DNA of 64,000 nucleotides from Pseudomonas frederiksbergensis (GCF_003732665.1 NZ_MOBP01000005.1:124001-188000); one strand, 5' to 3'. Shown: positions 7,507-17,126, counted from the first letter of the stretch. Numbers and translations: made by a program. Notes: generated from the sequence alone by a model not told the origin.

Positions 7507-9420
7507 ATGCACGACAACCATTTGAGTCGCCATGCCCGGCAAGTCCTGACCGTTACCCAGGGCAAGTCGCACCTGCACGGCCCTGGCAGTGATCCGTCGA
7601 TTGCCCGTTCCTGGCTGCGTTGTCTTGAGGACTATCACCTCGACCCGGCCCTGACCATGGCGCCGACGGTGCTGGAACACGGTCGCGTGCTCGAAAGCCG
7701 CGAACGCTTGCAGCAAGTGCTGCACATCGCCGGCAACGAAATGACCAGCCTGCACCAGCAACTCTCCGGCGCCGGTCATGCGGTGCTGCTGACCGACGCC
7801 CGTGGCGTGATCCTCAACTGCGTCACTGCCCCCGCCGAAAGGAAGATTTTCGAACGTGCCGGGCTCTGGCTCGGCGCCGACTGGAGCGAGGCCTGCGAAG
7901 GCACCAACGGCATCGGCACCTGCCTGGTGGAACGGCAGGCGCTGACCATTCACCAGGACGAACACTTTCGGGGCCGCCACACCGGCCTGACCTGCTCAGC
8001 GAGCCCGGTATTTGATCCGCACGGCGAACTGCTGGCGGTGCTCGACGTGTCCTCGGCCCGGCATGACGTCTCGCGCCAGAGCCAGTTCCACACCATGGCC
8101 CTGGTCAACCTCTCGGCGAAGATGATCGAGAGCTGTTATTTCCTGCGTTACTTCGACAATCAATGGTTGCTGCGTTTTCACTTGCAGGCCGAGTCCGTCG
8201 GGCTGTTCAGCGAAGGGCTGCTGGCGTTTGACGGGGAAGGGCGGATCAGTGCGGTCAACCAGAGCGCACTGAACCTGCTGGGGCACATTCGCGGCGGGCT
8301 GCTGGGTAAACCTGTGGAAGCGTTTTTCGATTGCTCGCTGGATGAGTTGCTCGGCCGAGCGAGTGTGAATGCCAGCGCCAGTTGGCCGCTGCGCACCCGC
8401 GATGGGCGCAATCTGTTTGCTCTGTTGCGGGGGCAGCCGCGCAGTATTCCGGTGCCGGTGGTGCAAAGTCCGAGGGTGGCGGAGCGCCCGCGTCTGTCCG
8501 GCATCTGCCTGGGCGATGTCGCGTTGCAGGAGGATTTCCGCAAGTCCCTGCGCGTGTTCGAGCGGGACGTGCCGCTGCTGATCAATGGCGAAACCGGTTC
8601 CGGCAAGGAAGCCTTCGCCAAAGCTGTGCACCAGGCCAGCCTGCGGGCGGAGAAGTCCTTCGTGGCCCTCAACTGCGCGGCCATCCCGGAAAGCCTGATC
8701 GAAAGCGAACTGTTCGGCTATCGCGGCGGCAGTTTCACCGGCGCGCGCAAGGAAGGCATGCGCGGCAAATTGCAGCAGGCCGATGGCGGCACGCTGTTCC
8801 TCGATGAAATCGGCGACATGCCCCTGGCGTTGCAGACTCGTCTATTAAGGGTGCTGGAGGATCGCCAGGTTGTGCCGATTGGCGGGGAACCGGAGTCGGT
8901 GAACGTCAGAATAATCAGCGCCACCCACCGGAATTTGCTGGATCGGGTGCAGGACGGCAGTTTCCGCGAGGATTTGTACTACCGGCTCAATGGCCTGGAA
9001 GTGGCCTTGCCGGCCTTGCGCGACCGTAGCGATAAATCCCAGTTGCTGGATTTCCTGCTGGCGGAAGAGGCGGGCGGGGAAACGGTGTTGATTGATCAGC
9101 CAGCGCGGGAAGCTTTGCTCGGTTTCGCCTGGCCGGGGAATGTGCGGCAGTTGCGCAATGTGCTGCGCACCTTGGCGGCGTTGTGTGATGGCGGGCGAAT
9201 CGGGCTTGAGGATTTGCCGGCGATGATTCGCCAGGCTCGGCCGGTGGTTGCGCAGGTGATGGAAGAACCGTCCGAGCATCCGCTGGAAGATGCCGAGCGG
9301 TTGGCGTTGTTGAATGCGTTGGAGCAGCAGCGCTGGCACATGACGCATACGGCTGAGCAACTGGGGGTCAGTCGCAATACGCTTTACAGGAAGCTGCGTA
9401 AGCACGGGATTGAGCGCTAA
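7507..9420 (+). CDS. eatR: sigma-54-dependent activator of ethanolamine catabolism (AcoR/EatR type)
   Basis: A 637-residue enhancer-binding protein with the AcoR layout. The N-terminal GAF-like sensor region (roughly 60-220) includes ACEGTNGIGTCLVE. A central AAA+ domain has Walker A GETGSGKE at 361-368, Walker B GTLFLDEIGD near 428, and the sigma-54 contact loop at 408-413, which reads GSFTGA rather than the common GAFTGA. A Fis-type helix-turn-helix ends the protein (AEQLGVSRNTLYRKL). It is divergent from exaC-eat-eutBC, whose promoter is of the sigma-54 type, so local activation is expected, probably in response to ethanolamine or a product. P. aeruginosa PA4021 (EatR) is the positional counterpart. 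Confidence 0.9.
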   Translation: MHDNHLSRHARQVLTVTQGKSHLHGPGSDPSIARSWLRCLEDYHLDPALTMAPTVLEHGRVLESRERLQQVLHIAGNEMTSLHQQLSGAGHAVLLTDARGVILNCVTAPAERKIFERAGLWLGADWSEACEGTNGIGTCLVERQALTIHQDEHFRGRHTGLTCSASPVFDPHGELLAVLDVSSARHDVSRQSQFHTMALVNLSAKMIESCYFLRYFDNQWLLRFHLQAESVGLFSEGLLAFDGEGRISAVNQSALNLLGHIRGGLLGKPVEAFFDCSLDELLGRASVNASASWPLRTRDGRNLFALLRGQPRSIPVPVVQSPRVAERPRLSGICLGDVALQEDFRKSLRVFERDVPLLINGETGSGKEAFAKAVHQASLRAEKSFVALNCAAIPESLIESELFGYRGGSFTGARKEGMRGKLQQADGGTLFLDEIGDMPLALQTRLLRVLEDRQVVPIGGEPESVNVRIISATHRNLLDRVQDGSFREDLYYRLNGLEVALPALRDRSDKSQLLDFLLAEEAGGETVLIDQPAREALLGFAWPGNVRQLRNVLRTLAALCDGGRIGLEDLPAMIRQARPVVAQVMEEPSEHPLEDAERLALLNALEQQRWHMTHTAEQLGVSRNTLYRKLRKHGIER

Positions 9421-9435
9421 ATCGCGTCGCGGCCA

Positions 9436-9503
9436 TTCGCGAGCAAGCCCGCTCCCACATTGGAATGCGTTCCCCTGGGGGAGCGGGCTTGCTCGCGAAG
9501 GCG
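9436..9503. repeat. REP doublet (REPIN)
   Basis: A short doublet: TTCGCGAGCAAGCCCGCTCCCAC is followed after about 20 bases by GGGAGCGGGCTTGCTCGCGAA. It lies between the activator gene and mpl. Confidence 0.8.
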
Positions 9504-9578
9504 TCCGTAAGACCTAAACACAAGGTGCGAATTTCCCCACCCTACGCTAACCTGCGGCCATGTTTTACGAGGTCGACT

Positions 9579-10928
9579 ATGCACATTCATATTCTTGGTA
9601 TCTGCGGCACTTTCATGGGCTCGATGGCGGTTCTGGCCAAAGAGCTGGGCCATCACGTGACGGGCTCCGATGCCAACGTCTATCCGCCGATGAGTACTCA
9701 GCTTGAGGCTCAGGGCATTCAGTTGACCCAAGGCTACGATCCCGCCCAACTCGATCCGGCTCCGGACCTGGTGGTGATCGGCAATGCCATGTCTCGCGGC
9801 AACCCGGCCGTCGAGTATGTCCTGAACAAAGGCCTGCCTTACGTTTCCGGCCCGCAATGGCTGGCCGAACACGTACTGCGCGGCCGCTGGGTGTTGGCGG
9901 TTGCTGGCACTCACGGCAAGACCACCACCAGCAGCATGCTCGCCTGGGTGCTGGAACATGCGGGCATGAGCCCGGGTTTCCTGATCGGCGGTGTGCCGCA
10001 GAATTTCTCGGTGTCCGCTCGTCTGGGCGGCACGCCGTTCTTCGTGATCGAAGCCGATGAATATGACAGCGCGTTTTTCGACAAACGCTCCAAGTTCGTC
10101 CATTACGGCCCGCGCACGGCGATTCTGAACAATCTTGAGTTCGATCACGCCGACATCTTCCCCGATCTCCCGGCCATCGAGCGTCAGTTCCACCATTTGG
10201 TGCGGACCATTCCGAGCGAAGGCCTGGTGATCCATCCGACCACCGAGCCGGCACTGCAACGTGTGATCGAAATGGGCTGCTGGACCCCGGTGCAAACCAC
10301 CGGTGCCGGCGGCCAGTGGCAGGTCAAGTTGCTGAGCGACGACGGATCGAAGTTTGAAGTGATGTTCGAAGGCGTCGCCCAAGGCGTGGTCGAGTGGGAC
10401 ATGACCGGCCAGCACAACGTGGCCAACGCCCTGGCCACTTTGGCAGCGGCGCGGCATGTCGGTGTCGTGCCGTCGATGGGCATCGCGGCGTTGAGCGCGT
10501 TCAAAAGCGTGAAGCGCCGGATGGAGGTCGTTGCGCAAGTGCGCGGCATCACCATCTACGACGACTTCGCCCACCACCCGACCGCCATCGCCACCACCCT
10601 CGATGGCTTGCGCAAGAAGATCGGTGACGCGCCGTTGATCGCGATCATCGAGCCGCGTTCCAATTCCATGAAGCTCGGCGCGCACCGTGACGGTTTGCCG
10701 GAAAGCGTGGTCGATGCCGATCAGGTGATCTGGTACGCGCCGGCCAACCTTGGCTGGGATCTGGCGGGGACAGCGGCGGCGTGCACCGTGCCGTCGATCG
10801 TCAGCGATTCCCTGGAAGGCATCATTGAGCGCGTGAAGAGCCAGGCCCAACCCGGCACCCATGTGGTGATCATGAGCAACGGCGGCTTCGGCGGCCTGCA
10901 CGGCAAACTCGCTGAGGCGCTGCAATGA
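9579..10928 (+). CDS. mpl: UDP-MurNAc : L-Ala-gamma-D-Glu-meso-DAP ligase
   Basis: A 449-residue Mur-ligase family enzyme that joins the recycled tripeptide to UDP-MurNAc in cytoplasmic peptidoglycan recycling. Seen: the N-terminal [14 protein letters not shown] nucleotide-sugar loop, the ATP-binding [10 protein letters not shown] from residue 110, the central [16 protein letters not shown] and [11 protein letters not shown] metal and ATP segments, and the C-terminal [11 protein letters not shown] characteristic of Mpl. I used the ATG at 9579; the upstream in-frame extension runs through the REP element and is not plausible. It overlaps ubiX by 4 bases. ldcA, a second recycling enzyme, is at 31776. 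Confidence 0.96.
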   Translation: MHIHILGICGTFMGSMAVLAKELGHHVTGSDANVYPPMSTQLEAQGIQLTQGYDPAQLDPAPDLVVIGNAMSRGNPAVEYVLNKGLPYVSGPQWLAEHVLRGRWVLAVAGTHGKTTTSSMLAWVLEHAGMSPGFLIGGVPQNFSVSARLGGTPFFVIEADEYDSAFFDKRSKFVHYGPRTAILNNLEFDHADIFPDLPAIERQFHHLVRTIPSEGLVIHPTTEPALQRVIEMGCWTPVQTTGAGGQWQVKLLSDDGSKFEVMFEGVAQGVVEWDMTGQHNVANALATLAAARHVGVVPSMGIAALSAFKSVKRRMEVVAQVRGITIYDDFAHHPTAIATTLDGLRKKIGDAPLIAIIEPRSNSMKLGAHRDGLPESVVDADQVIWYAPANLGWDLAGTAAACTVPSIVSDSLEGIIERVKSQAQPGTHVVIMSNGGFGGLHGKLAEALQ

Positions 10929-11572
10929 ACACTTTTGCTCAGAGCGGCGGCCCGGAACGCATCACGCTGGCCATGACCGGCGCGTCCGGCGCCCAGTACG
11001 GTTTGCGCCTGCTCGATTGCCTGATCCGCGAAGACCGCGAGGTGCATTTCCTGATCTCCAAGGCTGCGCAACTGGTGATGGCCACTGAGACTGATGTCAC
11101 GTTGCCGCCCAAGCCGCAAACCATGCAGGCCTTCCTTACCGAATACACCGGCGCGGCGGCGGGGCAGATCAAGGTGTATGGCAAGGAAGACTGGATGTCG
11201 CCGGTGGCCTCGGGCTCCGGCGCGCCAGCGGCGATGGTGGTGGTGCCGTGTTCCACCGGGACCTTGTCGGCCATCGCCACCGGTGCCTGCAACAACCTGA
11301 TCGAGCGCGCCGCCGACGTGACCTTGAAGGAGCGCCGCCAGTTGATTCTGGTGCCGCGCGAGGCGCCGTACTCGAGCATTCATCTGGAGCACATGCTCAA
11401 GTTGTCGAACATGGGCGTGACCATCCTGCCGGCCTCGCCGGGGTTTTATCACCAGCCACAGACCATCGACGACCTGATCGACTTTGTGGTGGCGCGGATT
11501 CTCAATCTGCTGAACATTCCCCAAGACATGCTGCCGCGTTGGGGCGAACACCATTTGAGCAGCGATGAATAA
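10925..11572 (+). CDS. ubiX: flavin prenyltransferase UbiX
   Basis: A 215-residue flavoprotein that attaches a dimethylallyl group to FMN, making the prenyl-FMN cofactor of UbiD decarboxylases in ubiquinone synthesis. Family marks are [14 protein letters not shown] near the start, the [24 protein letters not shown] block, and the C-terminal [20 protein letters not shown] with the conserved RE-P segment. The ATG overlaps the mpl stop (ATGA). The mpl-ubiX pairing is also found in P. aeruginosa (PA4020-PA4019). Confidence 0.96.
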   Translation: MNTFAQSGGPERITLAMTGASGAQYGLRLLDCLIREDREVHFLISKAAQLVMATETDVTLPPKPQTMQAFLTEYTGAAAGQIKVYGKEDWMSPVASGSGAPAAMVVVPCSTGTLSAIATGACNNLIERAADVTLKERRQLILVPREAPYSSIHLEHMLKLSNMGVTILPASPGFYHQPQTIDDLIDFVVARILNLLNIPQDMLPRWGEHHLSSDE

Positions 11573-11849
11573 GCTGCTGGTGGTGGTGCTGGCGCTGCAA
11601 CTGGCCGGCTGCGCCACTGCGCGCACGCTCGATGCCGCCAAGCCGGGGGCGCCGGTGGTGTATTCGGGGACGCGGCTGGATTTGTACGCGATGAATGGCG
11701 GGTGCTGTGCCAAGGATCGTTTTGGTGCTGAAGCGCCGAGCTATCCCGGGGTGGATTTGCCGGGCAGTGCGTTGCTCGACACGCTGTTGTTGCCGCTGTC
11801 GTTACTGACGGTGATTGGCGTGAGCTTTCAGGCGACGGGCGGGTTGTAG
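11565..11849 (+). CDS. YceK/YidQ family lipoprotein
   Basis: A 94-residue predicted lipoprotein with a short signal peptide and lipobox LQLAGC near residue 16. The mature part includes the family-typical [19 protein letters not shown], then [20 protein letters not shown] and a hydrophobic C-terminus. Its function is unknown. It overlaps the ubiX 3' end by 8 bases and so is translationally coupled. A REP doublet follows. Confidence 0.85.
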   Translation: MNKLLVVVLALQLAGCATARTLDAAKPGAPVVYSGTRLDLYAMNGGCCAKDRFGAEAPSYPGVDLPGSALLDTLLLPLSLLTVIGVSFQATGGL

Positions 11850-11874
11850 CGTTCGGGCTTGAATCGGTGTCGCG

Positions 11875-11955
11875 CCTTTCGCGAGCAAGCCCGCTCCCAC
11901 ATTGGATCTGTTAACGACACAGATTCAATGTGGGAGCGGGCTTGCTCGCGAAGGC
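11875..11955. repeat. REP doublet (REPIN) between convergent genes
   Basis: TTTCGCGAGCAAGCCCGCTCCCAC faces GTGGGAGCGGGCTTGCTCGCGAA around ATTGGATCTG...CAGATTCAAT, which is itself an inverted repeat, so the whole block can form one long hairpin. Confidence 0.85.
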
Positions 11956-11976
11956 GTCCGAACAGACACCAAAGGG

Positions 11977-12618
11977 TCATTTACCGAGCTTACGCAACTC
12001 ATCCGACTCAACCACCCGCACCCCATCCTGCTCTTCCAGCGCCAGGCGCCACATGGCGCGGGCCAGTTGGCAGGCTTCGATGCCGTGGTATTTGCCGGGG
12101 ATCAGGCGCGACAATGGCCCGGCGAATTGCTCGGTCAAGCGCGGTTCGAGACGCTCGCCCAGCAGCAGCGAAGGTCGGCAAATGGTTAGCTGCGGCCAGT
12201 CCTGGGCACGCAATGCGTATTCCATTTCGCCTTTGACCCGGTTGTAGAAAATCGGGGATCGGCGATCAGCCCCCAGGGCACTGATGACGATCAGGTGCCG
12301 CGCACCCATTTCCCGCGCCCGTTTGGCAAACGCCACCACCATGTCCAGGTCTACGGCGCGAAACGCTGCTTCGGAGCCCGCCTGCTTGATTGTGGTGCCA
12401 AGGCAGCAGTAGGCGATGTCGACGCGACCGTTCAATTGCGGCAGGAACACCGCCGGGTCGCCGACCGGGTTTTCCAAGTGAGGATGTTCGGCCAGTGGCC
12501 GGCGAGAGGGGGCCAATACCCGCGTGATCGTTGGTTCGCTGAGCAGGCGGTCAAGCAAATGTTCGCCGGTTAATCCAGTAGCTCCGGCAAGCAGTACATG
12601 CTGAGGCGTCAAGTACAT
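11977..12618 (-). CDS. NAD(P)-binding SDR-like protein (HTATIP2/YraR type)
   Basis: A 213-residue Rossmann-fold protein of the atypical short-chain dehydrogenase type. The N-terminus has the dinucleotide motif [17 protein letters not shown] central [23 protein letters not shown] is typical of the TIP30/HTATIP2-like group, followed by [29 protein letters not shown], which contains the Y-x-x-x-K pair. No substrate is known for the bacterial members. It lies 27 bases downstream of the MORN/C13 lipoprotein gene on the same strand, so the two are probably cotranscribed. Confidence 0.82.
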   Translation of the reverse strand: MYLTPQHVLLAGATGLTGEHLLDRLLSEPTITRVLAPSRRPLAEHPHLENPVGDPAVFLPQLNGRVDIAYCCLGTTIKQAGSEAAFRAVDLDMVVAFAKRAREMGARHLIVISALGADRRSPIFYNRVKGEMEYALRAQDWPQLTICRPSLLLGERLEPRLTEQFAGPLSRLIPGKYHGIEACQLARAMWRLALEEQDGVRVVESDELRKLGK

Positions 12619-12645
12619 AGTGTTTCCCCCTTGATACTGTTCAGC

Positions 12646-14364
12646 TTAGTTGAGCTTGGCATCCTTGCTGCTGATAGCAGCACTTTGTAATGCTTTTCGT
12701 GCTTGCTGCTTGCGCAACAACTGCCAGTGGGCGAGCACGGTTTTCGGCGCCCAGATTTGCGGCTCGGAGGCTTCGAAGTTATCCGCCAGCTCGCGCTCGG
12801 CCACAGTGGCCTTGGCCAGTTTGAAGGCCTGCTCCAGGTCGTCGGTCTGGTTCAGCGCCTGGGCGAACAGCGCGTCGCCGAAGTAGGTGAAGTTGGCTTC
12901 CTCCGAACAACCGAAGGACACCCGGTCCGCCCGCGATGCGGTCATGATCAGGGTGCGTTCGTCCTTCAACGCCGGGATGAAGCCACCGGAATAGCAGGAA
13001 GAGATGACAATAATCTTGTCGCGATTCTTCAATGGCGCCAGGACGGCTGACAGTTCGTCGGCCGGCAGGTCGGCCAGTTCCATGCGCGGCTGGTCGAGCA
13101 CCAGTTCGTGTTCGCTGGTGCCGTGGCTGGTCAGGTAGATGAACAGCAAGTCTTCCGGGCCACTGCGTTCGGCCAGGGTCTGGACGGCGCGGCGCAGGTT
13201 CTCCCGGGTGGCCATCGGCCGGTCGGCGAGGTGCTCGCGATGGTTGACCAGGCGAATCTGGCCAAACGCGCCGAAGCGGCTGGCGAGCATGTTGGCCACA
13301 TAGTCGGACTCGCGCAGGAACACGCTCTGCTTGCCGTCGCCACCGAGGGTCAGGGTGTACAGCTCCACCGCCGGGGTCGAGGCGGGGACGGCGGCGAGCA
13401 CTTCGTCGAGCAAGCGGCCCTGGGCCAGCAAGCCGAGTTCCAGCGTGTCAGGCAGTAACTTGCCGTCGGCATCGCGCACGCGCTGGCCATTGATCCAGGT
13501 GCCGCTGAGCACGGTGCCATCGGTCAGCACCAGGGTGCCGCGCCCGGAATAACTGTCGCTGTCGAAACCGCCGACGTAGAAGCTGCCATCCGCCAGGTTC
13601 AAGCGCCCCGGCCCGCTGAAGCGCCAATCGACGAACTGACCGATGTAGTGGCTGCCGTCGGTGCCGATCAGTTCGCCCTTGCCGGTGAGCGCGCCTTCCT
13701 TGAACTGGCCGATCCAGACATCGCCATCGGCGTTTTCGTAGCGGCCCTTGCCGTTGAGCTGGTTGTCCTTGAAACCACCGACATAGATGTCGCCGTCGGC
13801 GCTGTTGAACGTGCCGTTGCCTTCCAGTTGCCCGTCGACGAAATGCCCGCTGAACTGATTGCCGCTGGCATCGCCGCGCTGGCCTTCGCCGTTGGGCTTG
13901 CCGTGGGCGAACTGGCCTTGATAGGTGCTGCCGTCATCGAGTTCGAGACGACCGAGCCCCGAATACTGATCGGCCTTGAACTCACCGCGGTAAGTCATGC
14001 CGTTTTCTTTGAGGGTGCCTTCGCCATCGCGCCGGCCCAGCTTGAAGCCGCCGGTGTAGCTGCTGCCATTGGTGGTCAGCGAACCCTGGCCATCGAACAG
14101 CCCTTGCTGGAACTGCCCGCGATAGACCTCGCCGTTGCTGCCGTGCCATTCGCCCTGGCCATGCCACTGACCTTTGTCGAACTGCCCGGCGTACCAACTG
14201 CCATTGGGGTAGTCGATGCGGCCCTGGCCCTGCAACAACCCGTCGACCAGATCCCCGCGATAGCGTCCGCCGTCCGGCAGGCGGGCGTCAGGGGACAACA
14301 GCGATTCACCATCGCCACAAGCGGTGAGCATCAGGGTCAAAGCGAGGAGTGCAAGTGAGCGCAT
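12646..14364 (-). CDS. MORN-repeat lipoprotein with C13 caspase-like peptidase domain
   Basis: A 572-residue two-part protein. After a lipobox (LMLTACGDG) come about 12 tandem 23-residue MORN repeats, residues 30-300, of the form YxGxFxxGxxxGxGxxxxxDG. A clan CD caspase/legumain-like domain covers roughly 335-545. The expected catalytic pair is present: His414 in LTSHGTS and Cys457 in ISSCYSGGF. The lipobox predicts export and an envelope location. MORN repeats often bind lipids or proteins in other systems. Substrate unknown. A counterpart probably exists in P. aeruginosa (PA4016), so it looks ancestral to the genus. The SDR gene follows closely. Confidence 0.87.
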   Translation of the reverse strand: MRSLALLALTLMLTACGDGESLLSPDARLPDGGRYRGDLVDGLLQGQGRIDYPNGSWYAGQFDKGQWHGQGEWHGSNGEVYRGQFQQGLFDGQGSLTTNGSSYTGGFKLGRRDGEGTLKENGMTYRGEFKADQYSGLGRLELDDGSTYQGQFAHGKPNGEGQRGDASGNQFSGHFVDGQLEGNGTFNSADGDIYVGGFKDNQLNGKGRYENADGDVWIGQFKEGALTGKGELIGTDGSHYIGQFVDWRFSGPGRLNLADGSFYVGGFDSDSYSGRGTLVLTDGTVLSGTWINGQRVRDADGKLLPDTLELGLLAQGRLLDEVLAAVPASTPAVELYTLTLGGDGKQSVFLRESDYVANMLASRFGAFGQIRLVNHREHLADRPMATRENLRRAVQTLAERSGPEDLLFIYLTSHGTSEHELVLDQPRMELADLPADELSAVLAPLKNRDKIIVISSCYSGGFIPALKDERTLIMTASRADRVSFGCSEEANFTYFGDALFAQALNQTDDLEQAFKLAKATVAERELADNFEASEPQIWAPKTVLAHWQLLRKQQARKALQSAAISSKDAKLN

Positions 14365-14466
14365 AGCGGGATCCGGGCAATTAGGCGACCGAGTATGCCG
14401 CAGCTATGTGTCGTATATATAGAGAAGGTCGCGAAACAGCGTGCGCTGCTTCGCATCCAGGATGGT

Positions 14467-14922
14467 TTACACGAAGCAGAGGGACAGCGGTTCGGCGATG
14501 TACGCCGGTTTGTCCGAGCCTTCTATCTCAAGGGTGGCGGTGGCTTTGAGCAGCCACTGGCCGGGTTTTTTCTCGGTGACTTCGGTCAGGTCGACCTTGA
14601 GCCGTACTTTCGAGTTGACCTTGACCGGCTGGATGAAACGCACGCTGTCGAGGCCGTAATTGACCACCATCTTCAAGCCTTGCGGCAGGATCAGGATGTC
14701 TTCCATCAGTTTGGGGATCAGCGACAGCGACAGGAAACCGTGGGCAATGGTGCTGCCAAATGGCGTTTGCGCGGCTTTGACCGGGTCGACGTGAATGAAC
14801 TGATAATCCCCGGTGGCTTCGGCGAACAGGTTGATGCGCTCCTGATCGATGGTGAGCCATTCGGAACGTCCAAGTTCCTTGCCGACATAATCTTTGAGCT
14901 CTGCAACGGGAACATAGGGCAT
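14467..14922 (-). CDS. MaoC family (R)-specific enoyl-CoA hydratase-like protein
   Basis: A 151-residue hot-dog fold protein. The hydratase signature is visible as FAEATGDYQFIHVDPVKA, with the Asp and His of the D-x-x-x-x-H catalytic motif, followed by GSTIAHGFLSLSLIPKL. These proteins hydrate (R)-specific enoyl-CoA or related thioesters; the substrate is not evident here. The ATG at 14920-14922 has an AAGGAGA site. The longer upstream frame is rejected because homology starts at MPYVPVAELKDYVGKE. It is a single gene, divergent from lrgAB. Confidence 0.92.
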   Translation of the reverse strand: MPYVPVAELKDYVGKELGRSEWLTIDQERINLFAEATGDYQFIHVDPVKAAQTPFGSTIAHGFLSLSLIPKLMEDILILPQGLKMVVNYGLDSVRFIQPVKVNSKVRLKVDLTEVTEKKPGQWLLKATATLEIEGSDKPAYIAEPLSLCFV

Positions 14923-15069
14923 TGAGACTCTCCTTGGGTTCATCGGATTTATAGTTTTTCGAGTGGGGGGATTTGACCTCCCTGCGAACCACTTTAGATC
15001 AACATGGCAAATTGCTCCGGTCAACTGACCATGCTTTTGGCGAATGCCGGTCTATAGCGTCGGCGTGCT

Positions 15070-15075
15070 TATAAT
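15070..15075 (+). promoter_or_regulatory. possible -10 element for lrgAB
   Basis: TATAAT lies 45 bases before the lrgA start. No good -35 is visible. A CCCGGC...GCCGGG hairpin follows at about 15077-15096, near the likely transcript start. Confidence 0.35.
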
Positions 15076-15120
15076 GCCCGGCCCCTTTTTGCCGGGGACA
15101 ACGCGTGGGGAGATTGCTGG

Positions 15121-15483
15121 ATGTTGTTACGTGGCCTGACCTGGCTGGTGCTGTTCCAATTGCTGGGCACAGCCATCAACCACCTGATTTTGCCGGTACT
15201 GCCGGGGCCGATCATTGGCCTGCTGTTGATGCTGGTGTTCCTGATTTGCCGTGGTGAGGTCGGCGAGCCGCTGAACCTGGCCGCCGGCAGTTTGCTGCGT
15301 TATCTGCCGTTGCTGCTGGTGCCGCCGGCGGTGGGCGTGATGGTGTATGCCAAGGACATTGCCGCCGACTTCTGGGCCATCACCGGCGCACTGGTGTTGT
15401 CGCTGGTGCTGTCGATGGCCTTCGCCGGGGTGCTGATGCAACGCCTGATCAAGCGCCATGCCCATCGCGGGGACGGCCAATGA
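15121..15483 (+). CDS. lrgA: CidA/LrgA family holin-like protein
   Basis: A 120-residue membrane protein with four hydrophobic segments. It carries the family signature NHLILPVLPGPIIGLLLML and LRYLPLLLVPPAVGVMVY. CidA/LrgA proteins act with LrgB partners and have been linked to control of murein hydrolases and to small-metabolite movement. Its stop overlaps the next start by 4 bases, a tight two-gene operon. Confidence 0.92.
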   Translation: MLLRGLTWLVLFQLLGTAINHLILPVLPGPIIGLLLMLVFLICRGEVGEPLNLAAGSLLRYLPLLLVPPAVGVMVYAKDIAADFWAITGALVLSLVLSMAFAGVLMQRLIKRHAHRGDGQ

Positions 15484-16196
15484 ACCTCGATTGGCAAGGC
15501 GCGCTCGATTCGGTGATCCACCATCCGCTGTTCGGCATAGGCATCACCCTGGGCGCTTATCAACTGGTGCTCGCGGCGTTCGAGAAGACCCGCTGGATCT
15601 TCCTGCAACCGGTGCTGGTTTCGATGCTGCTGGTGATCGGCGTGTTGGTGGGCTGCGGTCTGACTTACGCCGAGTACCGCAAGAGCACTGAGATCCTCAG
15701 CATCTTGCTGGGGCCGGCTACCGTTGCGCTGGCGGTGCCGCTCTACTTGAATCTGCGACGGATTCGGCAGTTGTTCTGGCCGATATTTACTACGCTGGTG
15801 ATAGGCGGCGCGGTCGCCACCGGCATGGGCGTGCTGCTGGGCTGGTGGTTCGGGGCCGAACATATGATCCTGATGACCATGGCGCCCAAATCCGTGACGT
15901 CGCCGATTGCCATGTTGGTGGCCGAGCAGATCGGTGGTGTGGCGGCGCTGGCGGCGGTGTTCGTGTTGATTACCGGCGTGATCGGCGCGATCTTCGGCCC
16001 GAGCCTTTTGACCCGGCTCGGTGTCCACAGTCCTGAGGCCCGGGGCATGGCGCTGGGAATGACCGCCCATGCGGTCGGCACTTCTGTGGCGTTGCAGGAA
16101 AGTGAAGAGTGCGGCGCCTTCGCGGCGCTGGCGATGAGTCTGATGGGCGTGGCGACAGCGGTGTTCCTGCCGTTGGCCGTGTCGATGATGGTGTAA
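15480..16196 (+). CDS. lrgB: LrgB family protein
   Basis: A 238-residue polytopic protein, the usual partner of LrgA. Typical motifs are FLQPVLVSMLLVIGVL near the start, LLGPATVALAVPLY, MAPKSVTSPIAM, and the C-terminal RGMALGMTAHAVGTSVAL. It has normal family length. The ATG overlaps the lrgA stop. The LON-domain gene starts 4 bases after its stop, so the three genes are likely transcribed together. Confidence 0.95.
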   Translation: MNLDWQGALDSVIHHPLFGIGITLGAYQLVLAAFEKTRWIFLQPVLVSMLLVIGVLVGCGLTYAEYRKSTEILSILLGPATVALAVPLYLNLRRIRQLFWPIFTTLVIGGAVATGMGVLLGWWFGAEHMILMTMAPKSVTSPIAMLVAEQIGGVAALAAVFVLITGVIGAIFGPSLLTRLGVHSPEARGMALGMTAHAVGTSVALQESEECGAFAALAMSLMGVATAVFLPLAVSMMV

Positions 16197-16200
16197 GGAA

Positions 16201-16797
16201 ATGTCTATGAGCTTGCCGCTTTTTCCGCTGAACACGGTGCTGTTCCCCGGTTGCATCCTCGACTTGCAGATTTTCGAGGCGCGCTACCTGGACATGATCA
16301 GCCGCTGCATGAAACAGGGCAGTGGCTTCGGCGTGGTGTGCATCCTCGACGGCGAGGAAGTCGGCATCGCCCCGGCGGGCTATGCGCTGGTGGGCTGCGA
16401 AGCCTTGATCACCGACTTCAAGCAGCAGGACAACGGCCTGCTGGGGATTCGGGTGCAGGGTGGGCGGCGTTTCCATGTCTTGCGCTCCGAAGTGCAGCGC
16501 GATCACCTGACCATCGCCGACGTCGAGTGGCTGGAAGACGAACCGGAACAGCCGCTGCAGGATGAAGACGCCGACCTGGTCGCCCTGCTCAAGGCCCTGG
16601 CCGAACATCCGATGGTCGAAGCGCTGAACATGGGCACCGAAGCCACCGGCCAGCAATCATTGGCCAATCAGTTGGCGTACCTGCTGCCGTTTGCCGAGGT
16701 GGATAAGATCGACTTGCTGCAACTTGATGATCCACAGCAACGGCTGGATGCTATTCAGGCGTTGCTGGATGAGTTGCAGGGCGAGTTGTTCGCCTAG
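16201..16797 (+). CDS. LON peptidase substrate-binding domain protein
   Basis: A 198-residue protein that is only the N-terminal substrate-recognition domain of Lon-type proteases, with no ATPase or protease part. Visible are LPLFPLNTVLFPGCILDLQIFEARYLDMI and a later GFGVVCILDGEEVG segment, followed by a helical C-terminal half. Stand-alone versions are common in proteobacteria and their role is not settled. It begins right after lrgB. A second start codon (ATGAGC) two codons in is possible. Confidence 0.88.
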   Translation: MSMSLPLFPLNTVLFPGCILDLQIFEARYLDMISRCMKQGSGFGVVCILDGEEVGIAPAGYALVGCEALITDFKQQDNGLLGIRVQGGRRFHVLRSEVQRDHLTIADVEWLEDEPEQPLQDEDADLVALLKALAEHPMVEALNMGTEATGQQSLANQLAYLLPFAEVDKIDLLQLDDPQQRLDAIQALLDELQGELFA

Positions 16798-16910
16798 TTG
16801 TACTTTGAATTATCTTGGTTGTTTTGCCAGCATTGTCATCGCGCTATCGGTCCTTTAGTTTTAAGTTGCTCACGTGCAGTGGGCAACTTATCAAACACAA
16901 GGATGTGGTA

Positions 16911-17126
16911 ATGATTATTTATGAAGATGAGTGGGCTTTTTGGGATGATATTGCTGCTCGGTACTTGTTAAAGCATGCGGCAACTGATCACAACGTCAAT
17001 CATGTTATTGAGGGCGCTGGTTTTTATGCCGATTCGATGGTGCTTGAACGCCGCAAACGCAAACGCGCCAAGTTGCCTGTCACAAGTGTGTCTGATGGTG
17101 CAGGCGTGGCGGTCGTGAACGGCTAG
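16911..17126 (+). CDS. small protein of unknown function
   Basis: A 71-residue protein I do not recognise. It starts MIIYEDEWAFWDDIAARYLL, has a central acidic and aromatic part, then the basic stretch LERRKRKRAKLP. An AAGGATGTGG site precedes the ATG. By eye the base composition of this gene is clearly AT-richer than the genes on either side, as is the following gene. The upstream in-frame extension from 16815 lacks a good start. Expression and role are unknown. Confidence 0.55.
   Translation: MIIYEDEWAFWDDIAARYLLKHAATDHNVNHVIEGAGFYADSMVLERRKRKRAKLPVTSVSDGAGVAVVNG

Noticed and set aside
12646..14364. MORN-caspase protein as part of a gasdermin-type defence system
   Set aside because: No gasdermin-like or toxin gene is adjacent, the protein is an exported lipoprotein, and the locus appears conserved in the genus.
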